Assembly: GCF_010729105.1 (NCBI RefSeq)
Contig: NZ_AP022573.1
Coordinates: 3,534,001-3,598,000 of the forward strand
DNA: 64,000 nt
Direction: 5' to 3'
Source: Mycobacterium saskatchewanense
GTDB lineage: Bacteria; Actinomycetota; Actinomycetes; Mycobacteriales; Mycobacteriaceae
Position numbers and translations under genes: made by a program. Positions 34,685-44,643 of the stretch are shown here, piece by piece (within the stretch, counting starts at the first letter, position 1; every line of letters begins with the position of its first letter). The notes beneath the pieces were generated by a model. That model saw only the letters and a list, made by a program, of their open reading frames with translations, searched no databases and was not told the DNA's origin.

Positions 34685-36036
34685 CGCGGTGTCTCGTGTC
34701 GGGCCGGCGACGTGCGGGTCGTCCCGTGGACGGCCCATACCGGATCGACGGTCCAGCTGTTTTTCGGGCCGAGTTGGGAAGGCCCGCGTGGGATTCCAGA
34801 ATTCCTTATCGCCGGTCGATCCGTCCAATTCAGCCGCAGGCCGGGCGCCGAACCGGCTGGCGTCCGGCTCGTCGGGGGTGGCGCCGAGGCCGGCGGGCCG
34901 CCCGTGTCGGTGACCGTCGGGGGCTGCGGTTGCTGGTCGGCACGCGAGTTGATGACGATGAGGACGGCGATGATGATCGCCAGCGCTCCCAGCACCCCGG
35001 CGGCCCACAGCAGCGCCCGCTGGCCCGACGAGAAGGTGCGTCGGGCGGGGGGTGGGCGGTGCCCCCCGGTGGATGGCCGAGACCGGCGCGGCGCCGCGCT
35101 ACGCGTGCCGGGGACGGCGGCCGCCCTGGTCGTCGGGCTGGACGGGATGGCCGCGGGCGACGCCCGGCCCGGGGGCGGTGACTGGCTGGGCCGCGGCGGG
35201 CGGCGGCCGGCGCGCACGGCGGCCACCGCGTCGGCGAAGGGGCCGCCGCTGCGGTACCGCATGGCGGGGTTCTTCACCAGCGTGATCTCGATGAGTTCGC
35301 GCACGTTCGGCGGCAGCTCCGCCGGCAACGGCGGGGGCGGCTCCTTGATGTGCTTCATCGCCACCGTCAGGGCGCCGTCGCCGGTGAACGGCCGCCGGCC
35401 CGAAACCACTTCGTACCCAACGACTCCCAGCGAATAGACATCGCTGGCCGGGGTGGCCTCGTGACCCAGCGCCTGTTCGGGCGCGATGTATTGTGCGGTG
35501 CCCATCACCATGCCCGTCTGGGTCACCGGGGCGGCGTCGACGGCCTTGGCGATGCCGAAGTCAGTGATCTTGACCTGGCCGGTGGGGGTGATCAAGATGT
35601 TGCCCGGCTTGACGTCGCGGTGCACGAGGCCGGCGGTGTGCGCGATCTGCAGCGCGCGTCCGGTCTGCTCGAGCATGTCCAGGGCGTGCCGCAGGGACAA
35701 CCGCCCGGTGCGCTTGAGCACCGAGTTCAGCGGCTCGCCGTTGACCAGCTCCATCACGAGGTAGGCGGTGCGTCCCTCGCCGTCCAGCTGACTCTCGCCG
35801 TAGTCGTGGACTTGGGCGATCCCCGGGTGGTTGAGCATCGCGGTCGTGCGCGCCTCGGCGCGGAACCGCTCGATGAATTCGGGGTCCTGCGAGAACTCTT
35901 GCTTGAGCACCTTGACCGCGACGCGCCGGCCCAGCCGGCTGTCCACGGCCTCCCACACTTGACCCATGCCACCGGTGGCGATCAGGCGCTGCAGGCGATA
36001 CCTGCCAGACAGCGTCACACCAACTCGCGGGCTCAT
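34681..36036 (-). CDS. pknA: Ser/Thr protein kinase PknA
   Basis: 451 residues (about 20 more than M. tuberculosis, in the linker). Kinase domain: K42, HRDVKPGN with D141, DFG D159, activation-loop T172 and T174. Long Pro/Arg-rich juxtamembrane linker (about 275-345), a membrane helix near 350-372 ([20 protein letters not shown]) and a ~75-residue outer tail without PASTA repeats. Start ATG 36036 overlaps the pbpA stop (ATGA). Regulates growth and shape with PknB. Confidence 0.96.
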   Translation of the reverse strand: MSPRVGVTLSGRYRLQRLIATGGMGQVWEAVDSRLGRRVAVKVLKQEFSQDPEFIERFRAEARTTAMLNHPGIAQVHDYGESQLDGEGRTAYLVMELVNGEPLNSVLKRTGRLSLRHALDMLEQTGRALQIAHTAGLVHRDVKPGNILITPTGQVKITDFGIAKAVDAAPVTQTGMVMGTAQYIAPEQALGHEATPASDVYSLGVVGYEVVSGRRPFTGDGALTVAMKHIKEPPPPLPAELPPNVRELIEITLVKNPAMRYRSGGPFADAVAAVRAGRRPPRPSQSPPPGRASPAAIPSSPTTRAAAVPGTRSAAPRRSRPSTGGHRPPPARRTFSSGQRALLWAAGVLGALAIIIAVLIVINSRADQQPQPPTVTDTGGPPASAPPPTSRTPAGSAPGLRLNWTDRPAIRNSGIPRGPSQLGPKNSWTVDPVWAVHGTTRTSPARHETPR

Positions 36037-37511
36037 GGTCCTCCCTGTAGCGCGGCCTCGATCACGGCCCGTCCGATCGGCGCGGCGAGCGCCCCGCCCG
36101 TCGCGGACAGGCGGTCTCCCCCGTTTTCCACCAGCACGGCCACCGCAACCTTCGGCGCGCTGGCGGGCGCGAACGCGATGTACCACGCGTGCGGCGGAGT
36201 GTTACGCGGATCGGTGCCATGCTCTGCGGTACCGGTCTTGGATGCGATCTGCACGCCGGGAATGGCCCCTTTCTGCTGCGCGACCTTCTCGGCGCCGACC
36301 ATCAGCTCTGTTAGCTTAGCGGCGACCTGCGGCGACACCGCGCGGCGCTGCTGATACGGGGCGGTCGTGCTGATATTTGCCAGGTCTGGGCCCTTGAGGC
36401 TGTCCACGAGGTAGGGCTGCATCATCACCCCGCCGTTGGCGATAGTCGCGGCGATCTGGGCGTTCTGCAGCGGGGTGAGGGCGACGTCCTTCTGGCCGAT
36501 GCTCGACATCCCGAGGGCGGCGGCGTCGGGGATGATGCCGACGGTCGATTCGGCGACCTGGAGCGGAATCACGCTGGGCGTGCTGTCGAGGCCGAACGAG
36601 TGCGCCATGTTGCGCAACGCGTCGGACCCGGTGAGCAGTCCGAGCTGGACGAAGGCGGTGTTGCACGACAGGGCGAACGCTTGCTTGAGCGACACGGTCA
36701 GGTCGTTGCCGCATGTCGTGCCGCCGTAGTTCTCGAGCGTGGCGGTGCTGTTGGGCAGCGGGATCGACGCGGCGGCGGTCAGCTGCTCGGTGTCGGTGGC
36801 GCCGGCCTGCAGGGCCGCCGCGGTGGTGATCACCTTGAACGTCGACCCCGGCGGATAGGTCTCCGAGATGGCGCGGTTGGTCATCGGATTGTCCGGGTCG
36901 TCGCGAAGCCGCTGCCACGCCTGCGCCTGCACCTCGGGGTCGTGTGAGGAGAGCAGGTTGGGGTCATAGGACGGCGAGGAGATCATCGCGAGGATCTTGC
37001 CGGTGGACGGCTCGAGGGCGACGACGGCGCCCTTGCAGGGCGGTCCGCCGCAACCCTGCTGCATGGCGTCCCAGGCGGCCTGCTGCACACGCGGCTTGAT
37101 TGTGGTGTCGACATTGCCGCCACGCGGGTCGCGGCCGGTGAAGAAGTCGGCCAATCTGCGCCCGAACAGCCGCTCGTCGGAGCCGTTCAGCAGTGGGTCC
37201 TCGGCCCGCTCGAGACCGGAACTGGAGTAGCGCAGGGAATAGAAGCCGGTGACAGGGGCGTACACGGCGGGGTTGGGATAGACCCGCAGGAACCGGAAGC
37301 GGTTGTCGGTCGCGACCGAGTAGGCCAGCAGCTGACCGCCCGCGATGATCTGGCCGCGCTGACGCGAATACTCGTCGAGCAGCACCCGTTGGTTGCGCGG
37401 GTCGGCGCGCAGCCCGTCGGCTGCGAACACCTGCGTCATCGTGGCGTTTAGCAGTAGCAGCACGATCAACGCCATCACGGTCACCGAGATTCGGCGGAGG
37501 GAGGCGTTCAT
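36033..37511 (-). CDS. pbpA: Penicillin-binding protein PbpA (class B transpeptidase)
   Basis: 492 residues. N-terminal anchor helix (about 9-30), dimerisation region, then the transpeptidase domain with SxxK at S223-K226 (GSTFK), SCN (LSCNTAF) and KTG (SKTGTAEH). Cross-links peptidoglycan during growth and division; PknB substrate in mycobacteria. Overlaps rodA and pknA by 4 nt each. Confidence 0.97.
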   Translation of the reverse strand: MNASLRRISVTVMALIVLLLLNATMTQVFAADGLRADPRNQRVLLDEYSRQRGQIIAGGQLLAYSVATDNRFRFLRVYPNPAVYAPVTGFYSLRYSSSGLERAEDPLLNGSDERLFGRRLADFFTGRDPRGGNVDTTIKPRVQQAAWDAMQQGCGGPPCKGAVVALEPSTGKILAMISSPSYDPNLLSSHDPEVQAQAWQRLRDDPDNPMTNRAISETYPPGSTFKVITTAAALQAGATDTEQLTAAASIPLPNSTATLENYGGTTCGNDLTVSLKQAFALSCNTAFVQLGLLTGSDALRNMAHSFGLDSTPSVIPLQVAESTVGIIPDAAALGMSSIGQKDVALTPLQNAQIAATIANGGVMMQPYLVDSLKGPDLANISTTAPYQQRRAVSPQVAAKLTELMVGAEKVAQQKGAIPGVQIASKTGTAEHGTDPRNTPPHAWYIAFAPASAPKVAVAVLVENGGDRLSATGGALAAPIGRAVIEAALQGGP

Positions 37512-38917
37512 ACCCGCTCGATCACCTCGGTCTTGGCTGCCGCGATCGGCGACGTTTCGCGCGCCCGGGTGCGTAACGGTCGTCGGGCGCTGTGCGAGAT
37601 GCGCACCAGGATGGCCAGCAGCACGTAGTTGGCCAACAAAGACGATCCGCCATAGGACATCCACGGCGTGGTCAAGCCGGTCAGCGGGATCAGCTGCGTC
37701 ACCCCGCCGACCACGATGAAGAGCTGGATGGCCAGCGTCGAAGCCAACCCCGCGGCCAGCAGCTTGCCGAAGCTGTCGCGCGTCGCGATCGCCGTGCGCA
37801 TGCCGCGCACGATGACGATCGTGTAGAGCATCAGGATGCTGGCCAGCCCAACCAGTCCGAGCTCCTCACCGAACGCGGCGATGATGAAGTCGGTCGACGC
37901 GGCCGGCACAGTGTCCGGTTGGCCGTTGCCGAGCCCGGTCCCGAAGATGCCGCCCGTGGCGAAGCTGAACAGCGACTGCACCATCTGGTAGCCGGTGCCG
38001 TCGGGATCCGCGAACGGGTCCCACCACGTCTGCACGCGGATCCGGACGTGCTCGAAAATGAAGTAGGCGACAACGCTTCCCGCGGCGAACAACACCAAAC
38101 CGAGGACAACCCAGCTGAAACGCTGTGTGGCGAGGTAGACCACGACCAGGAACGACGCGTACAGGAGCAGCGAGGTCCCGAGGTCCTTCTCAAAAGCCAT
38201 GACGCCCACCGAAATCGCCCACGCCGCCAGCAGGGGCGCGAGGTCTCGCGGGCGCGGCAGCGTCATGCCCATCACGTGTTTGCCGGCGCTGGTAAACAGC
38301 CGGCGCTTGGCGATCAGAACCGCCGAGAAGAAGATCAGGAGCAGGATCTTCGAGAATTCCGCCGGCTGAATTGAGAAGCCCGGCAACCGGATCCAGATTT
38401 TGGCGCCGTTCTGCTCGGAGATCGAGGCCGGCAGCAGGGCGGGAATCGCCAGTAGCACCAGCCCGGTGACGCCGCAGATGTAGCCGTAGCGCGCCAGTTG
38501 TCGGTGGTCTTTGAGAAGCGTGACCACGAGCGCGAATGCCGCGACCCCGACCAGGGTCCACAGCATCTGCTGCGTCGCACTGGGGTGATGGTGGCCGCTC
38601 AGGCGGTTCGTGACGAGGTCGAGCCGGTGGATCATCACCAACCCAAGTCCGTTGAGCAGAGCCACAATTGGCAGCAGCAGCGGGTCGGTGTAAGGGGCGA
38701 AGCGCCGGATGACCAGGTGCGCGCCCGCGAACGCGGCCAGGAAGAGCAGGCCGTAGCTGGGCAGATTCCAGCGCAGGTCACGTTCCTGGTTGGCCTCCAC
38801 GATCAGCAGCGCTGCGACGGTGATCAGAGCGGCGAAGCACAGCAATAGCAGTTCGGCATTGCGCCGAGTCGGCAGGGGTGGCGTGACCGCTACCGGCGGC
38901 TGAACCTGCGTGGTCAT
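37508..38917 (-). CDS. rodA: SEDS peptidoglycan polymerase RodA
   Basis: 469 residues, about ten membrane helices. SEDS motifs seen: GAKIWIRLPGFSIQPAEFSK and the C-terminal TGLTTPWMSYGGSSL. Glycosyltransferase that works with a class B PBP, here the adjacent pbpA. Overlaps pstP and pbpA by 4 nt. Confidence 0.97.
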   Translation of the reverse strand: MTTQVQPPVAVTPPLPTRRNAELLLLCFAALITVAALLIVEANQERDLRWNLPSYGLLFLAAFAGAHLVIRRFAPYTDPLLLPIVALLNGLGLVMIHRLDLVTNRLSGHHHPSATQQMLWTLVGVAAFALVVTLLKDHRQLARYGYICGVTGLVLLAIPALLPASISEQNGAKIWIRLPGFSIQPAEFSKILLLIFFSAVLIAKRRLFTSAGKHVMGMTLPRPRDLAPLLAAWAISVGVMAFEKDLGTSLLLYASFLVVVYLATQRFSWVVLGLVLFAAGSVVAYFIFEHVRIRVQTWWDPFADPDGTGYQMVQSLFSFATGGIFGTGLGNGQPDTVPAASTDFIIAAFGEELGLVGLASILMLYTIVIVRGMRTAIATRDSFGKLLAAGLASTLAIQLFIVVGGVTQLIPLTGLTTPWMSYGGSSLLANYVLLAILVRISHSARRPLRTRARETSPIAAAKTEVIERV

Positions 38918-40440
38918 GCCACCGCTCGGCAGTCGACGCCCGGCTGGGGCACAGCGGGCGCCAGCCCGGGCACCGAGGGGGAGGTCGTCGTCGAGGTGGG
39001 GGATCCCGGGGCGCCAGGCACATTGGCGGTGGAGGGGGTTCCGCTGGGAGAGGGAGCGGTGGGAGGGCCTGCAGGAGGATTTGCGGAGGACGATGGTGTG
39101 GTGACGCTCGGCTCGGGTTTCTCGCCGGTGGTGACCGGGGTGGGCGGGCTGGGCGGCGATGTCGCGCGAGGCGGCGGGCAGGGCGGCAGCAGGCTGCTGC
39201 CCGCGAGCTCATGCAGCTGCCTGATCGCGTCCTCGAGGCTTCCGGTGGGCAGCCCGGCCTGTACCTGGGCCCGCGCCGCGGGTCGGAGGTCCTCCAGTCG
39301 CATCAGACGGCAATTGAGGGGCGCCCCGGTGTCCTTGTAGCTGATGGTCGACAGCTGGTTGCCGGGGTTGAGGCAGCCCACCAGATAAGGATCGTGCAAG
39401 GACATCCCGAGCAGCGAGCCCTGGATGCCGCGCAGGATCGAGACCATGCCGTTGTATTCGGCGACGTAATAGTTGCTGCGCACGATCGCCCGGCCAATGG
39501 CCACTCCCGCCAGCACCAGCAGGACCACGAGCGTGACCACGATCGCCATCTGCCGCCGCGACCACCGCGGGTGACTCGGCGTTTCGGCTTGTGGCGGAAC
39601 GCGTTTGGCGACCTCTTCGCGGGGCCGGATCGCCGACGCGCGCCCGGCCGACGTGTTGGGCAGCGTCAGCTGATCGTCCTCGCCCGACACGGCTCCGGCC
39701 AGGATCGGTTGGGTCTGGCCGTAGTCGTAGTCGACGACGTCGGCGACCACGACGGTCACGTTGTCCGGTCCGCCCCCGCGCAGCGCCAATTCGATGAGGC
39801 GGTAGGCCGCCTCCGCGACGTCCGGGATCTGGAGGGCCTCGAGGATGGTCTCGTCGCTCACCGGGTCGGACAGGCCGTCCGAGCAGAGCAGGTAGCGGTC
39901 ACCCGCTCGGGCCTCCCGCATGGTCAGGGTCGGCTCGACCTCGTGACCGGTCAGCGCGCGCATGATCAGCGACCGCTGGGGGTGGCTGTGTGCCTCTTCC
40001 CGGGTGATCCGTCCTTCGTCGACCAGTGTTTGGACGAAGGTGTCGTCCTTGGTGATCTGGGTCAGCTCGCCGTCGCGCAGCAGATAGCCGCGGGAGTCGC
40101 CGATGTGCACCAACCCAATCCGGTCCCCCGCAAACAGGATCGCCGTCAGCGTGGTGCCCATGCCCTCGAGTTCGGGCTCCGCCTCCACCTGCGCGGCGAT
40201 GGCTGCGTTGCCGGACCGCACCGCGGAGTCGAGCTTCGCGAGCAGGTCGCCACCGGGCTCGTCGTCGTCGAGGTGCGCCAGCGCGGCGATCACCAATTGG
40301 GAGGCCACCTCGCCGGCGGCGTGGCCGCCCATGCCGTCGGCCAGTGCGAGGAGGCGGGCGCCGGCATACACAGAGTCTTCGTTGTTGGAGCGCACCAGCC
40401 CGCGGTCGCTGCGAGCGGCATATCGCAAGACCAGGGTCAC
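38914..40440 (-). CDS. pstP: PP2C-type Ser/Thr phosphatase PstP
   Basis: 508 residues from GTG 40440, which overlaps the fhaB stop (GTGA); this yields the conserved VTLVLRYAARSDRGLVR. PP2C catalytic domain ~1-235 with metal-binding motifs (NNEDSV, ALADGMGGHAAGE, HIGDSRGYLLR, LCSDGLSDPV, GGGPDNVT). One membrane helix near 300-322, then an outer domain ending in a ~90-residue Pro/Ser/Thr-rich tail. Dephosphorylates PknA, PknB and their substrates. Confidence 0.96.
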   Translation of the reverse strand: MTLVLRYAARSDRGLVRSNNEDSVYAGARLLALADGMGGHAAGEVASQLVIAALAHLDDDEPGGDLLAKLDSAVRSGNAAIAAQVEAEPELEGMGTTLTAILFAGDRIGLVHIGDSRGYLLRDGELTQITKDDTFVQTLVDEGRITREEAHSHPQRSLIMRALTGHEVEPTLTMREARAGDRYLLCSDGLSDPVSDETILEALQIPDVAEAAYRLIELALRGGGPDNVTVVVADVVDYDYGQTQPILAGAVSGEDDQLTLPNTSAGRASAIRPREEVAKRVPPQAETPSHPRWSRRQMAIVVTLVVLLVLAGVAIGRAIVRSNYYVAEYNGMVSILRGIQGSLLGMSLHDPYLVGCLNPGNQLSTISYKDTGAPLNCRLMRLEDLRPAARAQVQAGLPTGSLEDAIRQLHELAGSSLLPPCPPPRATSPPSPPTPVTTGEKPEPSVTTPSSSANPPAGPPTAPSPSGTPSTANVPGAPGSPTSTTTSPSVPGLAPAVPQPGVDCRAVA

Positions 40441-40904
40441 GGGCGCAGCTCGATCGCCGTTTTGCCGATCCGAATCGGCGTGCCTATCGGAACCCGTACC
40501 GCCGTGGTCACCTTCGCCCTGTCGAGGTAAGTGCCGTTGGTCGATCCTAGATCCTCGACGTACCATTCCAACCCGCGCTGAGACAGTCGGGCGTGGCGCG
40601 TCGAGGCGTAGTCGTCGGTCAGCACCAGGGTCGAGTCGTCAGCCCGCCCGATCAGCACCGGCTGCCCGCTCAGCGTGATGCGCGCGCCGGCCAACGATCC
40701 CTCGGTCACCACGAGATAGCGGGCCGCGTGCCGGCGTTGGCGCGAGGGCAGCAGCGTGCTGCGCAATGTCAGGCCGCGGCGCACCATGACTGCCCCGGTG
40801 GGCGCATAGATGTCCGTCCGCAAGATCCGCAGCACCGACCAGATGAAAACCCATAGCAACATTAAAAATCCGGCACGCGTCAGCTGCAGCACTAGTCCCT
40901 GCAT
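40437..40904 (-). CDS. fhaB: FHA-domain protein FhaB (FipA)
   Basis: 155 residues from ATG 40904. N-terminal membrane helix (about 9-28), linker, and a C-terminal FHA domain (about 80-150: LIGRADDSTLVL, STRHARLS, DLGSTNGTYLD). Binds phospho-Thr on division proteins such as FtsZ/FtsQ partners. Overlaps pstP by 4 nt. Confidence 0.96.
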   Translation of the reverse strand: MQGLVLQLTRAGFLMLLWVFIWSVLRILRTDIYAPTGAVMVRRGLTLRSTLLPSRQRRHAARYLVVTEGSLAGARITLSGQPVLIGRADDSTLVLTDDYASTRHARLSQRGLEWYVEDLGSTNGTYLDRAKVTTAVRVPIGTPIRIGKTAIELRP

Positions 40905-41027
40905 CCGGCGTCCTTTCCGTCCTGGCATTGCACTCTGGCGCCCGTGACACCGAGCACATCAGCAACGTCACGATACTTTGACGCCGGTGGACACGGGGCG
41001 AAGCACGGCAGCGAAGAGCCCGTGGGT

Positions 41028-42662
41028 TTAGTGAATGCGGACGATGATCTCCGAATGGCCCAAGCGGATCACGTCGCCGTCGGCCAGCTGCCACTCCTGG
41101 ATCGGAGCGTTGTTGACGGTGGTGCCGTTCGTCGAGTTCAGGTCGGTGAGCAACGCGACCTGCCCGTCCCAGCGGATCTCCAGGTGACGCCGTGACACCC
41201 CGGTGTCGGGCAACCGGAACTGGGCGTCCTGCCCGCGGCCGACGATATTGGAGCCTTCGCGCAGCTGGTATGTGCGGCCGCTACCGTCGTCGAGCTGCAG
41301 GGTGACGGTCGTTCCGGCGGACCCGTACCCGCCCTGGCCGTAACCGCCGTAACCACCCGCCGGCTGGCCGTAATCCGCGGGCTGGCCGTATTCGTAGTCG
41401 CGGTTGGGCGGCTCGGGGTACCCGCCGCCCGGGGCGCCGTAGCCGCCCGGGACAGGTTCGGCGTACTGGGTGTAGTCGCCCTGGCCGTACTCCTGACGGC
41501 CGTATTCGCCGCCCTGCTGGTAGCCCTGCTCGTACGCGCCGCCTTGCTCGGGGTACGCCGGGCGCTGTTCCGGCGGTGCGTAGCCGGCCTCGTCCGGGCG
41601 GGCGGGACCGCGGCCGTAGTCGCCGTATCCGCCGTAGCCCTGCGGGGCGGGCTGAGCGGCCGCGGGCGGGCCGTAGCCGCCGCCCGGGCGGTAGCCCTGG
41701 TCATAGCCCTGCCCGCCTTGACCGCCGTAGCCGGCCGGCCCCGGCGGACGCTGCTCGTACGACGGCGGCGGGTAGCCGCCGGGGGCCTGCTGCTCCTGGT
41801 AGCCGCGCTGCTCTTGGTAACCGCCGCCCTGACCCGGGTAGCCGCCGGGCTCCTCTTGGTAGCCGCGCTGCTCGGGATAGGCGCCCGGCTCCTGGTAGCC
41901 GCGCTGATCCTGGTAGCCGCCCTGGCCCGGGTAGCCGCCCTGGTGCTCCGCGTAACCACCTTCGGGGTAGCCGCCGCCCGGGGCCGGGTAACCACCCTGC
42001 TCGGGGTGGCGAGGCGGCGGGTAGCCCTGCTGCGGCGGGTAGCCGCCCTGCTCGGGCGGATATCCACCCCGCGGGTCGGGTCCGCCAGGTGCCTCCTGGC
42101 CGCCGCGCGCGTCGTCCTGGGGGCGCCCGTAGCGGTCGTCGTAGTACTCGTCGCCGGGCCGTCCCGCCCCCGGGCCCCCGCGGTAGCTCGGATTATCGGT
42201 CATTGCTACTCCTCGTTCTGCGCCGAACGCATGAATTGATTGTGGCCGGACGGAATCGTCAGCCGACGGGCGGGGCTGGACATCGGGGTTGACAGCACCA
42301 CGCGCGCGGTACTGGCCGGTATGCAGGTTCGACGACTGCTCGAACCGGACAACCACCTCACCATACGTTTGCCACCCCTGTTCCCGGATGTAGTGAACCA
42401 AGTACCTAGCGAAAGTGCCCGACGTGAGATCCGGGTCGGCGCCCACCTTCTCGAAGTCGTGCATACCGAGGGTAATGATGTATTCGTTGGGGGCCAAAAG
42501 GCGATTCCCCAGGGAGCGGACGCCCGTCTCGGCTTCCCGGCGCAACAGGGCTTCGATCTCTTGCGGGACGACCGAGCCGCCGAACACTCGGGCAAACGCG
42601 TTGTCGACGGTCGCCTCGAGCCTGCGCTCGATACGCGCGGCGATCCCCCGCTGGCTACTCAT
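41028..42662 (-). CDS. fhaA: FHA-domain protein FhaA with Gly/Tyr/Pro-rich linker
   Basis: 544 residues. N-terminal FhaA domain (DUF3662, 1-125), a ~310-residue low-complexity linker of GGYP/GYQEQ/YPEQG units, and a C-terminal FHA domain (about 455-540: [37 protein letters not shown]). The FHA domain binds phospho-Thr of the MurJ pseudokinase (murJ at 2855). The linker DNA is itself a set of imperfect repeats (about 41340-42180) and is a likely site of length variation. First gene of the kinase operon; 123 bp separate it from fhaB. Confidence 0.96.
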   Translation of the reverse strand: MSSQRGIAARIERRLEATVDNAFARVFGGSVVPQEIEALLRREAETGVRSLGNRLLAPNEYIITLGMHDFEKVGADPDLTSGTFARYLVHYIREQGWQTYGEVVVRFEQSSNLHTGQYRARGAVNPDVQPRPSADDSVRPQSIHAFGAERGVAMTDNPSYRGGPGAGRPGDEYYDDRYGRPQDDARGGQEAPGGPDPRGGYPPEQGGYPPQQGYPPPRHPEQGGYPAPGGGYPEGGYAEHQGGYPGQGGYQDQRGYQEPGAYPEQRGYQEEPGGYPGQGGGYQEQRGYQEQQAPGGYPPPSYEQRPPGPAGYGGQGGQGYDQGYRPGGGYGPPAAAQPAPQGYGGYGDYGRGPARPDEAGYAPPEQRPAYPEQGGAYEQGYQQGGEYGRQEYGQGDYTQYAEPVPGGYGAPGGGYPEPPNRDYEYGQPADYGQPAGGYGGYGQGGYGSAGTTVTLQLDDGSGRTYQLREGSNIVGRGQDAQFRLPDTGVSRRHLEIRWDGQVALLTDLNSTNGTTVNNAPIQEWQLADGDVIRLGHSEIIVRIH

Positions 42663-42854
42663 CTGTGCGTGCTCGCCCGCACGTACGCGCCGTCTCGCCC
42701 GCGTAAGGCAAACGGTGGACGGCGTGTCGTATCACCTGAGTATGGTATCGGGACACCGCGAGCCAGCGGCACCTCGGGAATTCTGAGAATCGAATCTGCC
42801 CAGCTCACACGGTTGCGGGGCCTCGTCCGGCCGGCCCTGGCCCCCTTGGAGCGA

Positions 42855-42885
42855 TTGGGGCGCGGAACCATTACAGTGATATGGT
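42855..42885 (+). promoter_or_regulatory. Candidate promoter of tRNA-Leu
   Basis: TTGGGG at 42855-42860 and GATATG/TATGGT at 42878-42885, 17-19 bp apart, ending 18 bp before the tRNA. Confidence 0.4.
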
Positions 42886-42902
42886 CCTTCGGTCGTTTCC
42901 CC

Positions 42903-42985
42903 GGGCGAGTGGCGGAATGGCAGACGCGCTGGCTTCAGGTGCCAGTGTCCTTCGGGACGTGGGGGTTCAAGTCCCCCTTCGCCCA
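42903..42985 (+). tRNA. leuT: tRNA-Leu (anticodon CAG)
   Basis: 83 nt, class II with a long variable arm. Acceptor GGGCGAG pairs with TTCGCCC, discriminator A42985; anticodon CAG at 42936-42938; variable-arm hairpin TGTCC-TTC-GGGAC; T arm GGGGG-TTCAAGT-CCCCC. CCA not encoded. Marks the left edge of the accessory segment. Confidence 0.97.
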
Positions 42986-42991
42986 CTTTGA

Positions 42992-43049
42992 GGAGTTCTA
43001 CGAACTCCAGGCGCAAAGGTCACGAGCCAGAAATGGATCGTGACCTTTG
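42992..43049 (+). terminator. Double hairpin terminator after tRNA-Leu
   Basis: Hairpin 1: GGAGTTC-TAC-GAACTCC (42992-43008). Hairpin 2: a perfect 12-bp stem, CAAAGGTCACGA (43014-43025) with TCGTGACCTTTG (43038-43049). No U tract, typical of mycobacterial terminators. From 43050 to 43311 I see no gene. Confidence 0.75.
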
Positions 43050-43311
43050 TGTTTGGCGGGGACACCCGGCGCCGGGTGAGACTTTTACGGAATCGGGGAC
43101 TTTGTCGCGCAGATCCCCATGATCGTTGAAGCGCATCTGATCCACCGGGGTCGGGCCCGGATCGCAAAGGAGTTGCAGGGGCGTGTCGCGAAGCTCATCA
43201 CTCAGGTGACGTGCCGCAGATCGATCTGGTGCAGGACTGAATCCCGCCCCTTATGTACGGCATGGTGCATCAGCGGACTGACTGGGCGAGGCCGGCCAAA
43301 ATTGCCACGAT

Positions 43312-44172
43312 GTGAGTGTGACGACGCTCCACGGAAAGTTGGCGACCATCCTGACGGCCGTCGTTTTGGGGGTGGTTGCAGCCAGTCTGGTATGGACGCT
43401 GACGGGTGTCATCCGTCATGGTCGCCTGCGCGAAGAATATCGACGAACAGTCATGGCGATGCGCTGGTGGATGATCCCCGCGGCAATAGGTCAGCTTTCG
43501 GTTGTGGTCGCTGTTTATTTCTCGCTACTCAACGCATTTCCGTGGCTTCGGTGGGGCTGGTGGCATCTGCTCGGGAACGGCGGCAATGTCAATCTCGGGC
43601 AGACTGGCCAGACCGGCTTGATATGGAGACTGGTCGCGATTGCCCTGCCCATCCTGGTGGCCGTAATAGTTCCGTGGTTGGCGCATGCCGAAGAGGTGAT
43701 GTTCCGCGCCAGAGCTGAGCGGCAAGGCGTCCGCCGGAGATTGCGGAGACAAGTGGCTTTCGGGCTGGTTCACTTTTGGTCAGGTATTCCGATCGCGGCT
43801 TGCTTGGCGCTGACAGTCAGCGGGCTGTACTTCCTGACGGTCTACTTGCGCGCCATTCGTCGCCTGGGCCCCGAACTGCAAGCAGCGGAAGAGATCCCGC
43901 GCTACGAGCGCCTGCCCTACCCTGCGCTTCCCGCCAACGTGGGGGACGACCCCGATGCCTGGGCAGCCCACCGCACAGAACGAGGACGCGTGCGAGCGGA
44001 GAACGAGAGACGGCGCAACGAATGGTCCGACAATCTGCAGGGCCACATATCAGCTAGTCGCGACCGCGTCGACGAGGTGATGTGCCGCGCGGTGGCAACG
44101 TCCGCCGCTGCGCACGCGGTGAATAATTGGCTGTTGATCAGCCTGCTGCTTGTTGTGTTCCTCGTGCGGTGA
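43312..44172 (+). CDS. CPBP-family intramembrane protease-like protein
   Basis: 286 residues, GTG start. Membrane helices near 12-32, 52-72, 105-125, 148-178 and 264-284. All three CPBP (Abi/Rce1) motifs are present: EExxxR at E127-E128-R132, FxxxH at F150-H154, and HxxxN at H268-N272. The family includes glutamate-type membrane proteases such as Rce1 and bacteriocin-immunity proteins. Odd: a ~80-residue hydrophilic, charged insert (about 183-262) separates motif 2 from motif 3. Stands alone; the neighbours give no substrate clue. Part of the accessory segment. Confidence 0.72.
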   Translation: MSVTTLHGKLATILTAVVLGVVAASLVWTLTGVIRHGRLREEYRRTVMAMRWWMIPAAIGQLSVVVAVYFSLLNAFPWLRWGWWHLLGNGGNVNLGQTGQTGLIWRLVAIALPILVAVIVPWLAHAEEVMFRARAERQGVRRRLRRQVAFGLVHFWSGIPIAACLALTVSGLYFLTVYLRAIRRLGPELQAAEEIPRYERLPYPALPANVGDDPDAWAAHRTERGRVRAENERRRNEWSDNLQGHISASRDRVDEVMCRAVATSAAAHAVNNWLLISLLLVVFLVR

Positions 44173-44224
44173 GCGCTGTCCAACTAACAACTCATCGAAC
44201 GCATTTCGCGGCGGCATCGGCGAG

Positions 44225-44283
44225 TTAGGACTGCACCCACCGGACGATGTCAGACGTGACCGAATCGGTGATGTCGTCACAGC
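44225..44283 (-). pseudogene. C-terminal remnant of a small GNAT acetyltransferase gene
   Basis: The minus strand reads DDITDSVTSDIVRWVQS-stop, against DDITDSVTPDVLQWVRS-stop at the end of the intact gene at 49820. DNA similarity runs about 55 bp and stops abruptly near 44283; the upstream sequence is unrelated. The rest of the 471-bp gap 44173-44643 holds no gene I can support, apart from the GlnR-like sites at 44520. Confidence 0.75.
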
Positions 44284-44519
44284 AAGTTTGGTGCGTTGGT
44301 GTGCAGCGGCGACCTCGGCTACGTATTGCCCATCCGGGCGTCGTCGTCTTCGGAAGCCGTCGGATCGCCCTATCGAAATACGAGCCCTTGTTGTACTCGA
44401 CCGCGATCATGCCGCCATCGTCGACCTGTTCGCCTCGGGCCAGCCCGACCGTCGTGGCCGACCTGCAGCGCGACCCTTGTCGGAAGCCTCCGCGACGGTC
44501 AGGACGTCGCGCGTAGGCC

Positions 44520-44557
44520 GTTACGCCGGCGTAACGCCGTCAATACCCTATAGAAAT
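44520..44557 (+). promoter_or_regulatory. Tandem GlnR-type operator upstream of the permease
   Basis: GTTAC-GCCGGC-GTAAC (44520-44535, a perfect palindrome) followed by AATAC-CCTATA-GAAAT. The AC dinucleotides fall at 44523, 44534 and 44545, with AT at 44556: strict 11-bp spacing. This matches the actinobacterial GlnR consensus GTnAC-n6-GnAAC. It ends 87 bp before the permease start. Match is seen; GlnR binding is inferred. Confidence 0.7.
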
Positions 44558-44643
44558 TCCTTCAGTCGAGACTTTCGATGATCTATTGATATGCGGCGCT
44601 TCGATGCACCGATGGTGCCGTGTGAGTCAAAGGAGCATTGAAG

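Noticed and set aside
33494..35437. 647-residue plus-strand open frame opposite pknA/pknB
   Set aside because: Reads as low-complexity Arg/Gly/Val text; the minus strand holds kinase motifs over its whole length. GC-rich third positions create such frames.
41544..42239. Plus-strand frame rich in Ala/Leu/Val that looks membrane-like
   Set aside because: It is the complement of the FhaA GGYP repeats; the hydrophobic look comes from translating repeats in antisense.
43050..43311. Possible insertion-sequence remnant after tRNA-Leu
   Set aside because: Short frames are open but show no transposase motif and no paired terminal repeats apart from the terminator hairpins.
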